Notes: generated from the sequence alone by a model not told the origin. DNA of 64,000 nucleotides from Streptomyces vilmorinianum (GCF_005517195.1 NZ_CP040244.1:4048001-4112000), one strand, 5' to 3'. Counted from the stretch's first letter, positions 6,844 to 18,290 are shown. Made by a program: numbers and translations.

Positions 6844-9816
6844 TTGAGGAATGTGTTGTCGCCGTCCCAGAGACTCGATGAACTCGCCCGCTGCTCCGCC
6901 GTTTTCCTGCCCGCGGATCCGCCCCGCGCCGGCCGGATCGCCTTCTGGTCCCCGGACGGGACCGCCCCGTCGTCCGTGCCGTCGTCCGTGCCGTCGTCCG
7001 GGCCCTCCTCCGCCCCGTCGTCCGGGCCCTCGTCCGTGCCGTCAGCCGTGCCGTCGGCCACCGACGAGCTGACCGTGGTGGCCGACGACGTCCGTCCGCA
7101 CACCGTTCCCGCGCTCCTGCTTCCCGTACGGGAGGCCCTTCCGCTCCTCACCCGCGCCCGGTTCTCCGACGGGGCCTCGCCCGCGGCGGCCTTCTGGGGC
7201 GCCGCCTCCCTCCTCGCGCTGCATCTGGCGGCCAAGGGGCTGTTCCTGCCCGGCCTCACCCCCACCGACCGGGACGCGTGGCGGGCCGGGCCGCTGGGCC
7301 CCGAGGAGCTGGCGGAGCTCCGGGCGCTCGCCGCCGCGATGCCGCCCGCCGCCCATGCCGTACCGCTGCCCGGGACCGGCCCGCTGCTGCTTCCGGAGCC
7401 CGAGGGGCTGCTGCGCGCCTTCGTGGACGCGGTCGTGGACGGACTGCCGCGCACCCCGGCCGCGCCGCTCGCCGCGGGCGGGCCCGCCTTCGCGGCCGAC
7501 GAACCGCAGGAGCTGTCCGCCCAGCGGGCGTGGGCCGCGGACGTGGCGGCCGGCCACGACGCGGGCGTACGTCTCTCGCTGCGCCTCGAACTGCCCGGGC
7601 TCGGCGAGCGGGAGGCTCCGGCGTTCCGGGCCGTGCTGCAGATGCACAGCGTCGCCGACCCGGCGCTGGTCGCGGACGCGGCGGAGGTCTGGGCCGGATC
7701 GGGCCCGGCCGGCGGGGCGTTCGGGCCCCGGGCCCGGATGGACGCGCTGCTCGCGCTCCGTCGCGCCGCCCGCGCCTGGGCGCCGCTGGCCCCGCTGCTC
7801 TCGGCGGCGGTCCCGGACGCCGTGGAGCTCGCCGACGAGGAGGTCACGGACCTGCTCGGCCCGGCGGCACGCGCGCTGGCCGCGACAGGCGTCCAGATCC
7901 ACTGGCCGCGCGACCTGGCCCAACGGCTGACGGCCCGTGCGGTGATCGGACCGCCGGACGGCGGAGCCGACACGGGTGGCACCGACCCCGCCGATCCGTA
8001 CTCCTCGGACCCGGAGCACGACGGGGAGGCCGCCGGGCGACGCTCCTCCGCGCTGCCCTCGTTCCTCTCCGCCGACGCCCTCCTCGCCTTCAACTGGCGT
8101 TTCGCCATCGGCGACCAGGAGCTCACCCGCGCCGAACTGGACCAGCTGGCCGAGGCCGGCCGGCCGGTGGTCCGGCTGCGCGACCAGTGGGTGCTGGTCG
8201 ACCCGGCCGAGGTGCGCCGCGCCCGCGCGTCGCACGACCGCAAGGTGACCCCCGTCGACGCGCTCGGCGCCGTACTCACGGGCACGGCCGAGGTCGACGG
8301 CCTGCGGGTCGAGGTCCAGGCGACCGGCTGGCTGGAGCAGTTGCGCACCCGCCTCGCCGACCCCGAGGGCGGTCCGCAGGAGGTCGCCCAGCCCGCCGGG
8401 CTCGCCGCGACGCTCCGCGACTACCAGCTGCGCGGCCTCAACTGGCTGCACCGGATGACCTCCCTCGGCCTCGGCGGCTGTCTCGCCGACGACATGGGTC
8501 TCGGCAAGACGATCACGCTCATCGCGCTCCATCTGCACCGGCGGAGCGATCCCTCCGCCGCGGGCCCCACCCTCGTCGTCTGCCCGACCTCCCTGATGGG
8601 CAACTGGCAGCGGGAGATCGAGAAGTTCGCGCCGGGCACGCCCGTGCGCCGCTTCCACGGCCCTTCCCGCACCCTGGAGGGCCTGGCCGACGGCGAGTTC
8701 GTCCTCACCACGTACGGCACCATGCGCCTGGACACCGGCCAACTGGCCGGACAGGCCTGGGGCATGGTCGTCGCGGACGAGGCGCAGCACGTCAAGAACC
8801 CGTACTCCGCGACCGCCAAGCAGCTGCGCACCATCGGCGCGAAGGCGCGCGTCGCCCTGTCCGGCACCCCCGTCGAGAACAACCTCTCCGAGCTCTGGGC
8901 CATCCTCGACTGGACCACCCCCGGCCTCCTCGGCCGGCTCGGCACCTTCCGCTCACGCTACGCCGCCGCCGTCGAGGGCGGCGAGGACCCCGCGGCGGCC
9001 GAGCGGCTGTCCGCGCTGGTCCGCCCGTTCCTGCTCCGCCGGCGCAAGTCGGACCCGGGCATCGCGCCCGAGCTGCCGCCGAAGACCGAGACCGACCTGG
9101 CCGTCACCCTGACGAAGGAACAGGCGGGGCTGTACGAAGCGGTGGTGCGCGAGACGCTCGCGGCGATCGCCGAGGCCGACGGCATGGAGCGGCGCGGTCT
9201 GGTCGTGAAGCTGCTGACGGGGCTCAAGCAGATCTGCAACCACCCCGCGCAGTACCTGAAGGAGGAGCGGCCCCGGATCGACGGCCGCTCGGGCAAGCTG
9301 GAGCTGCTCGACGAACTTCTCGACACGATCCTCGCCGAGGACGCGAGCGTGCTGGTCTTCACCCAGTACGTGCAGATGGCACGGCTGCTCGAAGCGCATC
9401 TGGCGGCCCGGGGCGTGCGCACGCAGTTCCTGCACGGGGGCACGCCCGTCGCCGAACGCGAGGCGATGGTCACCCGCTTCCAGGAGGGCGAGGTGCCCGT
9501 CTTCCTGCTGTCGCTGAAGGCCGCGGGCACCGGGCTCAACCTGACCCGGGCAGGACACGTCGTGCACTACGACCGCTGGTGGAACCCGGCCGTGGAGGCC
9601 CAGGCCACCGACCGCGCGTACCGGATCGGACAGACCCAGCCGGTGCAGGTCCACCGGCTGATCGCCGAGGGCACGATCGAGGACCGGATCGCCGACATGC
9701 TGCTGCGCAAGCGGGAGCTGGCCGACTCCGTGCTCGGCGCGGGCGAGGCGGCGCTGACCGAACTGACGGATGCCGAACTGGCGGACCTGGTCCAGCTGCG
9801 AGGGGACGGACGATGA
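6844..9816 (+). CDS. SNF2-family DEAD/DEAH-box helicase
   Basis: A 990-residue SNF2/Swi2 ATPase. The N-terminal half is the actinobacterial extension; the helicase core begins near residue 520. Motif I DDMGLGKT lies near 550, the DEAQ Walker B near 643, motif III SGTPVENN near 675, and motifs V-VI AAGTGLNLT and ATDRAYRIGQ near 895-930. In-frame starts are TTG 6844, GTG 6853 and TTG 6856, with GAGGA just before the second; an in-frame stop at 6835 excludes anything earlier. Residues 42-68 are a Ser/Pro repeat encoded by reiterated CCGTCGTCC units. It overlaps the SWIM gene by 4 bp. Its role is inferred as DNA translocation or remodelling. Confidence 0.92.
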   Translation: MRNVLSPSQRLDELARCSAVFLPADPPRAGRIAFWSPDGTAPSSVPSSVPSSGPSSAPSSGPSSVPSAVPSATDELTVVADDVRPHTVPALLLPVREALPLLTRARFSDGASPAAAFWGAASLLALHLAAKGLFLPGLTPTDRDAWRAGPLGPEELAELRALAAAMPPAAHAVPLPGTGPLLLPEPEGLLRAFVDAVVDGLPRTPAAPLAAGGPAFAADEPQELSAQRAWAADVAAGHDAGVRLSLRLELPGLGEREAPAFRAVLQMHSVADPALVADAAEVWAGSGPAGGAFGPRARMDALLALRRAARAWAPLAPLLSAAVPDAVELADEEVTDLLGPAARALAATGVQIHWPRDLAQRLTARAVIGPPDGGADTGGTDPADPYSSDPEHDGEAAGRRSSALPSFLSADALLAFNWRFAIGDQELTRAELDQLAEAGRPVVRLRDQWVLVDPAEVRRARASHDRKVTPVDALGAVLTGTAEVDGLRVEVQATGWLEQLRTRLADPEGGPQEVAQPAGLAATLRDYQLRGLNWLHRMTSLGLGGCLADDMGLGKTITLIALHLHRRSDPSAAGPTLVVCPTSLMGNWQREIEKFAPGTPVRRFHGPSRTLEGLADGEFVLTTYGTMRLDTGQLAGQAWGMVVADEAQHVKNPYSATAKQLRTIGAKARVALSGTPVENNLSELWAILDWTTPGLLGRLGTFRSRYAAAVEGGEDPAAAERLSALVRPFLLRRRKSDPGIAPELPPKTETDLAVTLTKEQAGLYEAVVRETLAAIAEADGMERRGLVVKLLTGLKQICNHPAQYLKEERPRIDGRSGKLELLDELLDTILAEDASVLVFTQYVQMARLLEAHLAARGVRTQFLHGGTPVAEREAMVTRFQEGEVPVFLLSLKAAGTGLNLTRAGHVVHYDRWWNPAVEAQATDRAYRIGQTQPVQVHRLIAEGTIEDRIADMLLRKRELADSVLGAGEAALTELTDAELADLVQLRGDGR

Positions 9817-11126
9817 GCGCGTACGCGAGCGAGTACGGACACGACACCACGCACGACGACGACGAGCGGACGTTCGCGGCCCTGCCGCCGGCCCGCGGTT
9901 CGGCCTTCGCCCGGACCTGGTGGGGCCAGGCGTGGCTCAAGGCCCTGGAGGACACAGCCCTCGACGGCGAGCAGCTGAAGAAGGGACGGCGGCACGCCCG
10001 CCAGGGCGCGGTGGGCGCGGTCTCGGTGCGGCCGGGCAGGATCACGGCGGTCGTCAAGGACCCTGACGGCTCCTCGTACCGCAGCGATGTGCTCCTGCAG
10101 GAGCTGTCGGAGAACGAGTGGGACCGGCTGCTCGACCTTGCGGTGGAGAGCGCGGGGCACATCGCGGCCCTGCTCGACCACGAGATGCCGCCGCACCTGG
10201 TGGAGGACGCGGCGGCGGCCGGGCTCGAACTGCTGCCGGGCATCGGCGATCTGGACCCCGAGTGCGGGTGCGAGGCGTGGGACCACTGCCCGCACACGGC
10301 GGCGCTCTGCTATCAGGTGGCGCGGCTGCTCGACGAGGATCCGTTCGTGCTGCTGCTGATGCGGGGGCGCGGCGAGCGGGCGCTCCTGGACGAGCTGCAG
10401 GAGCGCAGCGCGGCCCGGGCGGCTCCGGACGCCGCGGCGGACTCCGGTACCGGGGAGGCCCGGGTGGAGGGAGTGCCGGCCGAGGAGGCGTTCGCCGCGC
10501 GGGACATCCTGCCCGCGCTGCCGGCTGTCCCGGTGCTCCCCGCCGCCCCGGGCGAGCCGCCGTCCCTGGACACCGAGACCGATCCGGCGCCGGGCCTGGA
10601 CCCGGCGGCGCTGGAGTTCCTCGCGGCGGACGCGGCCGCGCGGGCGCACCGGCTGCTGGCCGAGGCGCTCGCGTCGGGGCACGAGCGGGCCTGGGCGGAG
10701 CCGTCCCTGACGGTCGGCCAGGACGCGGTGCGGCTGGCCGCGGGGTCTCCCCCGTCGGGGATCGCCTCCCGGCTCGCCACCGGGTCGGGGCGCCGGGCGG
10801 CGGAGCTGGACCTGGCCACGCGCGCGTGGCGGTTCGGGGGCGCCGCCGCCCTGTCCGTACTGGAGACGGAGTGGACGCCGGGCCCCGAGGCGCTCGCACG
10901 GGCGAAGGCGCAGCTCACCGAGGCCTGGGAGGACGCCGACCGGCCTGTGCTGCGGCCGGCCGGGGCCGCGCGCTGGACGGTCGTCGGCGCGGAGGCACAG
11001 CTGCGGCTCGGCGAGGACGGCCGCTGGTGGCCCTACCGCAAGGAACGCGGCCACTGGGTCCCGGCCGGGCCGGCGGACCAGGACCCGGCCGCCGCGCTCG
11101 CGGGCCTGTCGGCGGGCGAAGGCTGA
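9813..11126 (+). CDS. SWIM zinc-finger protein
   Basis: A 437-residue protein translationally coupled to the helicase by an ATGA overlap. The SWIM signature ECGCEAWDHCPH (CxCx4CxH) lies near residues 150-161. The N-terminus (RTWWGQAWLKALE) and the zinc finger match the partner protein habitually found beside bacterial SNF2 helicases. The middle, about residues 200-255, is a low-complexity Ala/Pro/Glu linker. The C-terminus (ARWTVVGAEAQLRLGEDGRWWPYRK) is a small beta-rich region. The coupling suggests a DNA-binding or targeting subunit for the helicase; that role is inferred. Confidence 0.88.
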   Translation: MSAYASEYGHDTTHDDDERTFAALPPARGSAFARTWWGQAWLKALEDTALDGEQLKKGRRHARQGAVGAVSVRPGRITAVVKDPDGSSYRSDVLLQELSENEWDRLLDLAVESAGHIAALLDHEMPPHLVEDAAAAGLELLPGIGDLDPECGCEAWDHCPHTAALCYQVARLLDEDPFVLLLMRGRGERALLDELQERSAARAAPDAAADSGTGEARVEGVPAEEAFAARDILPALPAVPVLPAAPGEPPSLDTETDPAPGLDPAALEFLAADAAARAHRLLAEALASGHERAWAEPSLTVGQDAVRLAAGSPPSGIASRLATGSGRRAAELDLATRAWRFGGAAALSVLETEWTPGPEALARAKAQLTEAWEDADRPVLRPAGAARWTVVGAEAQLRLGEDGRWWPYRKERGHWVPAGPADQDPAAALAGLSAGEG

Positions 11127-11147
11127 GCGGTCGGGGGCCGGACGGGG

Positions 11148-11807
11148 TCACTGGAGCGGGGCGGTGAGCCTGCCCGCCGTGCCGTCCGGAGCGGTGTGCT
11201 GGGCGTACGGGATGAGACTGCAGGTCACGGTGTCGGAGCCGAGCAGGTAGCCCGTGCGGTACGGGTACTGGACGAAGGTCGTCCAGCGTGTGCCGTGCGG
11301 CTGCTCGGCGGCCTTGCGGTGCAGCGGCTCGCGGCACAGCGCGGCCGCCGCGTCCCGTACCTCCTGATCGGTGCGGTGGTCGCCGGTCAGCCGGACCACG
11401 GCGACGACCTGGGCGTCGTGCGGCCGGTGGCAGGCGCGCCGTACGACGGTTCCGGGCGCACGCCGGTCGACGTCGAAGCACTCCCCCGCGGCGAGCTCCT
11501 GGTAGGGCACGGCCGCGGCCGGAACGGACGTGGCGGGTACAGAAGTGGCGGGTGCGGACGTCGAGGGCGCCGACGGGGCCGTGCCGGAGGTGGTGGGCCG
11601 CGCCGTGATCCCGCCCTGCGGCGCGAGCTTCTCGCCTCCGGCCGGCGCGACCTCGACGCTCACTCCGGCCCGGCCGGGCTTCGCCCCCTCCCAGAGCCGG
11701 CCCCCGTCCCCATACAGGCTCGCGACCACGACGACCGCCACGAGGACGAGCAGCGGCACGAGGAAGTACCGGAGGGACGACGACAGTTCGCCGGAGAGCG
11801 GGGACAT
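11148..11807 (-). CDS. Septum-formation-domain membrane protein
   Basis: A 219-residue protein starting MSPLSGELSSSLRYFLVP at 11807. One transmembrane helix (FLVPLLVLVAVVVVASLYG, about 16-34) is followed by a Ser/Thr/Pro/Ala linker. The extracytoplasmic domain has the pattern ELAAGECFDVD, then RRACHRPHDAQVVAVVRL and a later Cys pair (ALCREP, VTCSL), as in the septum-formation domain family of actinobacteria. The linker has short repeats (SAPATSVPATSVPA). It converges on the SWIM gene. The function is not established. Confidence 0.65.
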   Translation of the reverse strand: MSPLSGELSSSLRYFLVPLLVLVAVVVVASLYGDGGRLWEGAKPGRAGVSVEVAPAGGEKLAPQGGITARPTTSGTAPSAPSTSAPATSVPATSVPAAAVPYQELAAGECFDVDRRAPGTVVRRACHRPHDAQVVAVVRLTGDHRTDQEVRDAAAALCREPLHRKAAEQPHGTRWTTFVQYPYRTGYLLGSDTVTCSLIPYAQHTAPDGTAGRLTAPLQ

Positions 11808-11928
11808 GATGCTCAGGGTCACCCGGGAACGCCCGATTCCCCTGGTTCGCAGGCGACTTGAAGCACGGCCCGTACAGAACTGTGACAAAGTCATGTCCTC
11901 CACGGGCCGTTCGCCGCCCCTGACTGTG

Positions 11929-12783
11929 CTAGAGACCGAGCTGGCGCTCCGCCCCCTCGACGGTCTGCGCGAGGAGTACGGCGATGGTCATCGGGCCGAC
12001 TCCGCCGGGTACGGGGGTGATCAGGGACGCCCGTTCGGCGGCCGTCTCGAAGTCGACGTCGCCGATGTTGCCGGGGTTGTATCCGGCGTCGATCACGACC
12101 GCGCCCGGCTTGATGTCCTCGCCCTTGATGAAGCGGGGCCGGCCCACGGCCGCCACGAGGATGTCGGCCTCGCGGACGATGGACGAGAGCTCGGTGGTAC
12201 GCGAGTGGCAGTACGTGACGGTGGCGTCGCGGCCGAGCAGCAGCAGACCGGCCGGCTTGCCGAGGATCGCGGAGCGGCCGACGACGACGGCCCGCTTGCC
12301 GCTCAGCTGGACGTCGTACGCGTCGAGCAGGCGCATGATGCCGCCGGGCGTGCAGGAGACGAAGCCGGGCAGGCCGAAGCCCATGGCCGCGAAGGAGGCC
12401 ATGGTGACGCCGTCCACGTCCTTCTCCGGGGCGATCGCCTCGAAGGCGGCGCGCTCGTCGATGTGCGGTCCGACGGGGTGCTGCAGCAGGATGCCGTGGA
12501 CCTCGGGGTCCTGGGAGAGCGCGGTGATCGCGGCGACGAGTTCCTCGGTCGTGGTGCTCGCGGGCAGCTCGACGTGCCTGGAGCGGATTCCGGCCTTCGC
12601 GCAGCGGTTCTGCTTCATCTTCACGTACGTGACGGAGGCCGGGTCCTCGCCGACGAGCACGGTGGCGAGACAGGGCGTGACGCCGGTGCGGCGGGTGATC
12701 TCGGCGGCACGGGCGGCGGTCTCCTCGACCGTGCGGCGGGCGAGCGCGGTGCCGTCCATGAGGGAGGCGGTGCTGGTGGACAT
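11929..12783 (-). CDS. folD: Bifunctional methylenetetrahydrofolate dehydrogenase/cyclohydrolase
   Basis: A 284-residue protein, normal FolD length. It interconverts 5,10-methylene-THF and 10-formyl-THF using NADP and a cyclohydrolase step, in the cytosol. Visible signatures are the catalytic YVKMKQNRC (Lys in YxxxK), the PEKDVDGVT and QHPVGPHID segments, VVVGRSAILGKP (dinucleotide loop), and the C-terminal TPVPGGVGPMTIA. The start at 12783 follows AGGAG and a 6-base spacer. Streptomyces usually have a folD in purine context; this one sits beside a GAF regulator and may be a second copy, which the window alone cannot prove. Confidence 0.93.
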   Translation of the reverse strand: MSTSTASLMDGTALARRTVEETAARAAEITRRTGVTPCLATVLVGEDPASVTYVKMKQNRCAKAGIRSRHVELPASTTTEELVAAITALSQDPEVHGILLQHPVGPHIDERAAFEAIAPEKDVDGVTMASFAAMGFGLPGFVSCTPGGIMRLLDAYDVQLSGKRAVVVGRSAILGKPAGLLLLGRDATVTYCHSRTTELSSIVREADILVAAVGRPRFIKGEDIKPGAVVIDAGYNPGNIGDVDFETAAERASLITPVPGGVGPMTIAVLLAQTVEGAERQLGL

Positions 12784-13011
12784 GGGCCACTCCTGGGCGT
12801 CGTCGATGACAGGGTGATCGCCCAGGCGCACGGCAGCGACGGTCCCGCGCGCGTGCGCGGAGTCCGCCGGGCCGCTCCCCGGTGGTGATCCACCTCAAGC
12901 GCCAGTCACGGCCCGGGCCCCACTCTACGTGAGCACCTGGGGGCGGTGTCCGGACAGGGTGCATATGCCGCGGTGTCCGGACGCTTGTCGGCGGCTCCCA
13001 CGCGCACCACG

Positions 13012-14334
13012 ATGACCCCGAACGGGACGGACGACCTCGTCGGGGAGGCCGAGTTGAGCGACGGTTGGGCGGAAGCGGAACCGGATCCCCGGGCACTGCG
13101 CCGGGCGCACGAGGCGTTCACCAGCGGCGGACAGGTGCACCTTCCCCCGGTGCGGCCGCTGGTCGCCGACTCGTGGCGGCGCTCGGCGCGGGCCCGGGTC
13201 AGCCCGGACGGAGCGGCCTGTGTGGAGCTCGCCGACGAGGAGCTCGCCGGGCACCGTGAGGAGCATCCTCTGTCGGCCGCGATGCCGGTGATCCGGGAGC
13301 TGATGGGCGCGTACGCGACGGACGGCGAGCACCTTCTCGCGGTCTGCGACGCGGCGGGGCGGATGCTGTGGGTGGAGGGCCATCCGGGGACTCTGCGGCG
13401 GGCGCGGGCGATGAACTTCGTCGCCGGCGCCCGGTGGTCGGAGTCGGTGGCCGGGACCAACGCGCCCGGGACCGCGATCGCCGTGGACCGTCCGGTGCAG
13501 GTCTTCAGCGCCGAGCACTTCCAGCGGCCGGTGCAGGCGTGGACCTGTGCCGCCGCTCCCGTACACGATCCGCACAGCGGGCGGCTGCTCGGCGCGGTCG
13601 ACATCACGGGTGGGGACCGCCTGGCCCATCCGCACAGTCTGGCGTTCGTGCAGGCGGTGGCGCGGGCGGCCGAGTCGCAGCTGGCCCTGCTCGCGCCCGC
13701 GCCGGCCGCGGACCGGGTACGGCTGGCGGCGCTGGGCCGCGACGAGGCGCTGCTGACCGTGGCCGGGCGCGGCGTGCGGCTGAGCCGGCGGCACAGCGAG
13801 ATCCTGGTCGTCCTCGCCCATCGCCCCGAGGGGGTGAGCGGCGACGAACTCCTGACGCTCCTGTACGAGGACGAGTCGGTCACCCCGGTGACGCTGCGGG
13901 CCGAGCTGTCCCGGCTGCGCGGGCTGCTGGGTGCGGAGCTGCTGCGCTCGCGCCCGTACCGACTCGCCGCGGCGGTGGACGCGGACTTCGCGGCGGTGGA
14001 CCGGCGGCTCGGTTCGGGCGCGCTGTCGGCGGCCATGGGCGCGTACGCGGGTCCGTTGCTGCCCGGCTCCCGCGCGCCGGGGGTCGTACGGCTGCGGGAG
14101 CGGCTCGCGGACCGGCTGCGGGCGGCGCTGGTGGACCGGGGCGATCCGGCGCTCCTCGCGGACTGGACGTACAGCGCGTGGGGCGAGGACGACGTGGAGA
14201 TGTGGCGGGCGCTGTCGGAGGTGGTGCCGGCTTCCGGGCTGGCCCCCGTGCTGGCCCGGTTGCAGGCCCTGGACGCGGAACTGTCGGCGGGCGCAACGGG
14301 GTTGCAACGTCCCGCTTCCCACACTCGGCGGTGA
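13012..14334 (+). CDS. GAF-domain transcriptional regulator
   Basis: About 440 residues if started at ATG 13012; a GTG at 12946 is an alternative. The N-terminal part (VRPLVADSWRRSARARVSPD) and a GAF domain (about residues 80-220, with AMNFVAGARWSESVAGTNAP) match the sensory half of AcoR/DhaR-type activators. Instead of an AAA+ domain there is a winged-helix region (LSRRHSEILVVLAHRPEGV to LRAELSRLRGLLG). This architecture is typical of actinobacterial regulators next to aldehyde dehydrogenase genes. It probably activates the dehydrogenase 45 bp downstream in response to an alcohol or aldehyde signal; that is inference. Confidence 0.8.
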   Translation: MTPNGTDDLVGEAELSDGWAEAEPDPRALRRAHEAFTSGGQVHLPPVRPLVADSWRRSARARVSPDGAACVELADEELAGHREEHPLSAAMPVIRELMGAYATDGEHLLAVCDAAGRMLWVEGHPGTLRRARAMNFVAGARWSESVAGTNAPGTAIAVDRPVQVFSAEHFQRPVQAWTCAAAPVHDPHSGRLLGAVDITGGDRLAHPHSLAFVQAVARAAESQLALLAPAPAADRVRLAALGRDEALLTVAGRGVRLSRRHSEILVVLAHRPEGVSGDELLTLLYEDESVTPVTLRAELSRLRGLLGAELLRSRPYRLAAAVDADFAAVDRRLGSGALSAAMGAYAGPLLPGSRAPGVVRLRERLADRLRAALVDRGDPALLADWTYSAWGEDDVEMWRALSEVVPASGLAPVLARLQALDAELSAGATGLQRPASHTRR

Positions 14335-14379
14335 GCGCCGGCCAGGGACGGTCGGCGCGGTCCGAGGGAGGCCATCTTC

Positions 14380-15903
<1,524 letters not shown>

Positions 15904-16314
15904 GCCTCTTCGGCGAGGCGCCCAGGGGCACTGCGTGAGATGGCGAGACGCGAGCCCGAAGCTTCGGGGTTCTGCCGGGGCCGCGCTCACCTCATGCGGT
16001 TCACCGGCCGAGTACGTCCCGCCGTGCGGTTGTCCGCGCGGCAAGCCACCGAACCCTGCCAACGGTTGTGCCGTCGCGATCGCCATCGTGCAGACGAGTA
16101 CCAATGGACTCCTGCATGTGGGCGGGCCCCGTGGGCGCGCACGACTCCGCTGGTGACAAAGGCAGTACCACTGCAATCGTCGGCAGCGGCCGACACCTGC
16201 CGCTGCCGGTGAGGCTCGCTGCATGTCAGACAAAGATCCGGACCATTTCCGGACCAGGATGCCAGGGAGAGGGTGCCGCTTCGTCCGGCGTGTCAGTACG
16301 GCCGGCCCAGGTGA
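15904..16314. other. Gap without recognised gene
   Basis: About 410 bp between two convergent genes. A weak hairpin (GCCTC 15904-15908 / GAGGC 15915-15919) directly follows the dehydrogenase stop and may terminate it. The rest has short overlapping frames with no recognisable protein and a lower GC bias at third positions than the flanking genes. It marks the edge between the core-like genes and the carbohydrate region. Confidence 0.5.
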
Positions 16315-16339
16315 GGGCTCCCAGCCGTGCTGGGAGCCC
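16315..16339 (-). terminator. Strong intrinsic-type hairpin after the GH operon
   Basis: A perfect 10-bp stem GGGCTCCCAG (16315-16324) / CTGGGAGCCC (16330-16339) with a 5-base loop lies 20 bp past the stop of the ricin-tailed hydrolase. It fits the end of the minus-strand operon running from 23171. There is no T-run, as is common in Streptomyces. Confidence 0.8.
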
Positions 16340-16359
16340 CCCGTGCTCAAGGGACAGGT

Positions 16360-18216
16360 TCAGGCCAGGCCCTGGAGGCGCCAGATCTGGTTCTTCTTCC
16401 AGGTCAGATCGGTCGCCGGGTCGCAGGTCCACTGGTGGATCCTCGCGCCGGGGTCGGTCGAGATCCCGCTGACGTCCACGCACTTGCCGCTGTGCACCGC
16501 GACCAGCTGGTAGTCCTTGCTGTTGCCGAGCGCGCTGACCGGTTTGATGGTGAACATCTGGTTCGTGGTACCGCCGCAGGTCCACTGGATGGCGGCGGCA
16601 CCGTCGGCCGTGGAAGCGCCCGAGACGTCCAGGCACTTGCCGCTGTACTCGTTCACGATGGTGTACGTGTTCGCCCGGCCGGCGACCGGCTTGAGATCGA
16701 GCATCTGCTGGTATCCGCCCTCGCAGTGGTACTGCTGGTACTGCGTGGCGTCGTCGGTGCTGAGGTTGGTGTCGTCCAGGCACTGACCGCTGTGCTGTAC
16801 CACCGCGACCGTGGAGACGGTGGTGTTCGACGGGGGCAGCAGCGTGACGGTGTAGCCGTCCGCGGCATCCGTCCACGGAACGGTCACCGAAGCCGAGTTA
16901 CCGCTGACGGTCAGCGTCCGGTCGGAGACCGTCACCGGCCCCGTCACCGCGCCGCCGCCGTTGTTCGGTATGCGCTGGACGATCGCGCGCACCTGGCCGT
17001 TCTCCACCACCGACGTGGTGTCGAGACGGTTGAGGTTGACGGTGACATTGCCGGTGTTGCCGTTGCTGCCCAGCAGGATCTTGGCGTTGCGCGCGGAGTT
17101 GTCCTTCGTCGCCACCCCGTCGGTGTTCGTACCGGGCGTGAGGTTCACGATGTTGCCGGTCTGCGAGCCGTAGTACCGGTACAGGAACCACTCGCCCAGG
17201 GGCAGATACTGGCCGCCGGTCTTGGTGAGCAGGTTCGCCGCGAAGTCGTGCAGGTTGGCGCCCCACGCCCAGTTGGCGCGCATGCCGTCCGCCCCGGCGC
17301 GCTCCAGACGGGAGATGTACCAGCCGCCGCGGCCGGGGTTCTGCTCGGTGTTGGCGGCGTACTCGTTCACCTGGAACGGACGGCTCGTGGTCATCGACCG
17401 TGCCGCCAGCTTGGAGTTGACGGCGTTGGCGTCGGCGACCGGGTCACCCGGCAGGTCGTGCCAGCTGTAGATGTCGGGTTGGACGTTGTTGGCCTTCACG
17501 TAGTCCAGGTACGTGTTCCACCAGGGGCCGCCCCAGTCCGCGGAGGGCTTGCCGGCCGTGCTGGCACCGACGATGACGGCACCCGGGAAGGCGGCCCGGA
17601 TCCGCTGGTAGGCCCGCTTCCACATCTCCAGGTACTGGGCCTGCGGCCGGTCCCAGAAAGAGGAGTAGTCGGGCTCGTTCCAGATGTCCCACTGGATGTC
17701 GGTCATGCCGGCCGCCTTCGCGTCGGCGAGCAGCCGGTCGTAGAAGGCGTCGAAGCGGGACCAGTCGCCGTTGTCACCGGGGAAAGTGGGCGAGGTGGTC
17801 CCGTCGGCGCCCCACAAGTCGTGCGGCAGGATGACGAAGGTGCCGCCCAGCGCCTTGGTGCTCTTGTACTGGGCGAGGGTGGAGTTCCACCGGCGGTCGT
17901 ACTTGCCGGCGACCCAGCCTCCCGGGCTGTCCAGCTGGGCGCCGCCGGCGCGCATGAACTTCCACTTGATGTCCTTGTAGAAGTGTGCCTGGGGCAGCGA
18001 GCCGTCCTCGGACATCCCGTAGATGGTGCCAGAGGCACGGTACGTAGGCGCGCCCCCGGTGGCGGAGAAGTCGACGGTGACGGTGGTGTCCGCGGCCTGT
18101 GACGAGGCGGCGGGCACCAGGGTCGCGGCCAGGGCGGCCAGGAGGACGGCCACGGACGCGAGGGCTCTGCGTCGGGCGGGGGTTGCGGCTCCTGAGAATG
18201 TGGTGAGCGGCTTCAT
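16360..18216 (-). CDS. Secreted clan GH-A glycoside hydrolase (GH39-like) with ricin-type C-terminal domain
   Basis: A 618-residue protein with a Sec signal peptide (basic MKPLTTFSGAATPARRRA, hydrophobic VAVLLAALAATLVPA, AxA near 42). The catalytic barrel shows QWDIWNEPDYSSFW (acid/base Glu near 178) and FQVNEYAANTEQ (candidate nucleophile Glu near 284), the NEP/NE pattern of clan GH-A and closest by eye to GH39. A beta-sandwich follows to about 465. A ricin B/CBM13 trefoil then has three repeats, each with a Cys pair and Q-x-W-like ending (QYQQYHC, AIQWTCG, IHQWTCD). It is the last gene of the ABC operon, so its released sugar is presumably imported by that transporter. The exact substrate is unknown. 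Confidence 0.78.
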   Translation of the reverse strand: MKPLTTFSGAATPARRRALASVAVLLAALAATLVPAASSQAADTTVTVDFSATGGAPTYRASGTIYGMSEDGSLPQAHFYKDIKWKFMRAGGAQLDSPGGWVAGKYDRRWNSTLAQYKSTKALGGTFVILPHDLWGADGTTSPTFPGDNGDWSRFDAFYDRLLADAKAAGMTDIQWDIWNEPDYSSFWDRPQAQYLEMWKRAYQRIRAAFPGAVIVGASTAGKPSADWGGPWWNTYLDYVKANNVQPDIYSWHDLPGDPVADANAVNSKLAARSMTTSRPFQVNEYAANTEQNPGRGGWYISRLERAGADGMRANWAWGANLHDFAANLLTKTGGQYLPLGEWFLYRYYGSQTGNIVNLTPGTNTDGVATKDNSARNAKILLGSNGNTGNVTVNLNRLDTTSVVENGQVRAIVQRIPNNGGGAVTGPVTVSDRTLTVSGNSASVTVPWTDAADGYTVTLLPPSNTTVSTVAVVQHSGQCLDDTNLSTDDATQYQQYHCEGGYQQMLDLKPVAGRANTYTIVNEYSGKCLDVSGASTADGAAAIQWTCGGTTNQMFTIKPVSALGNSKDYQLVAVHSGKCVDVSGISTDPGARIHQWTCDPATDLTWKKNQIWRLQGLA

Positions 18217-18290
18217 AGTGCGGCTCCTGGGGTGGACGGAGAAGGAGAACCGGGGCCCGATCGGTCCCGGGGCTTGGAGGAGGCGGCCGG

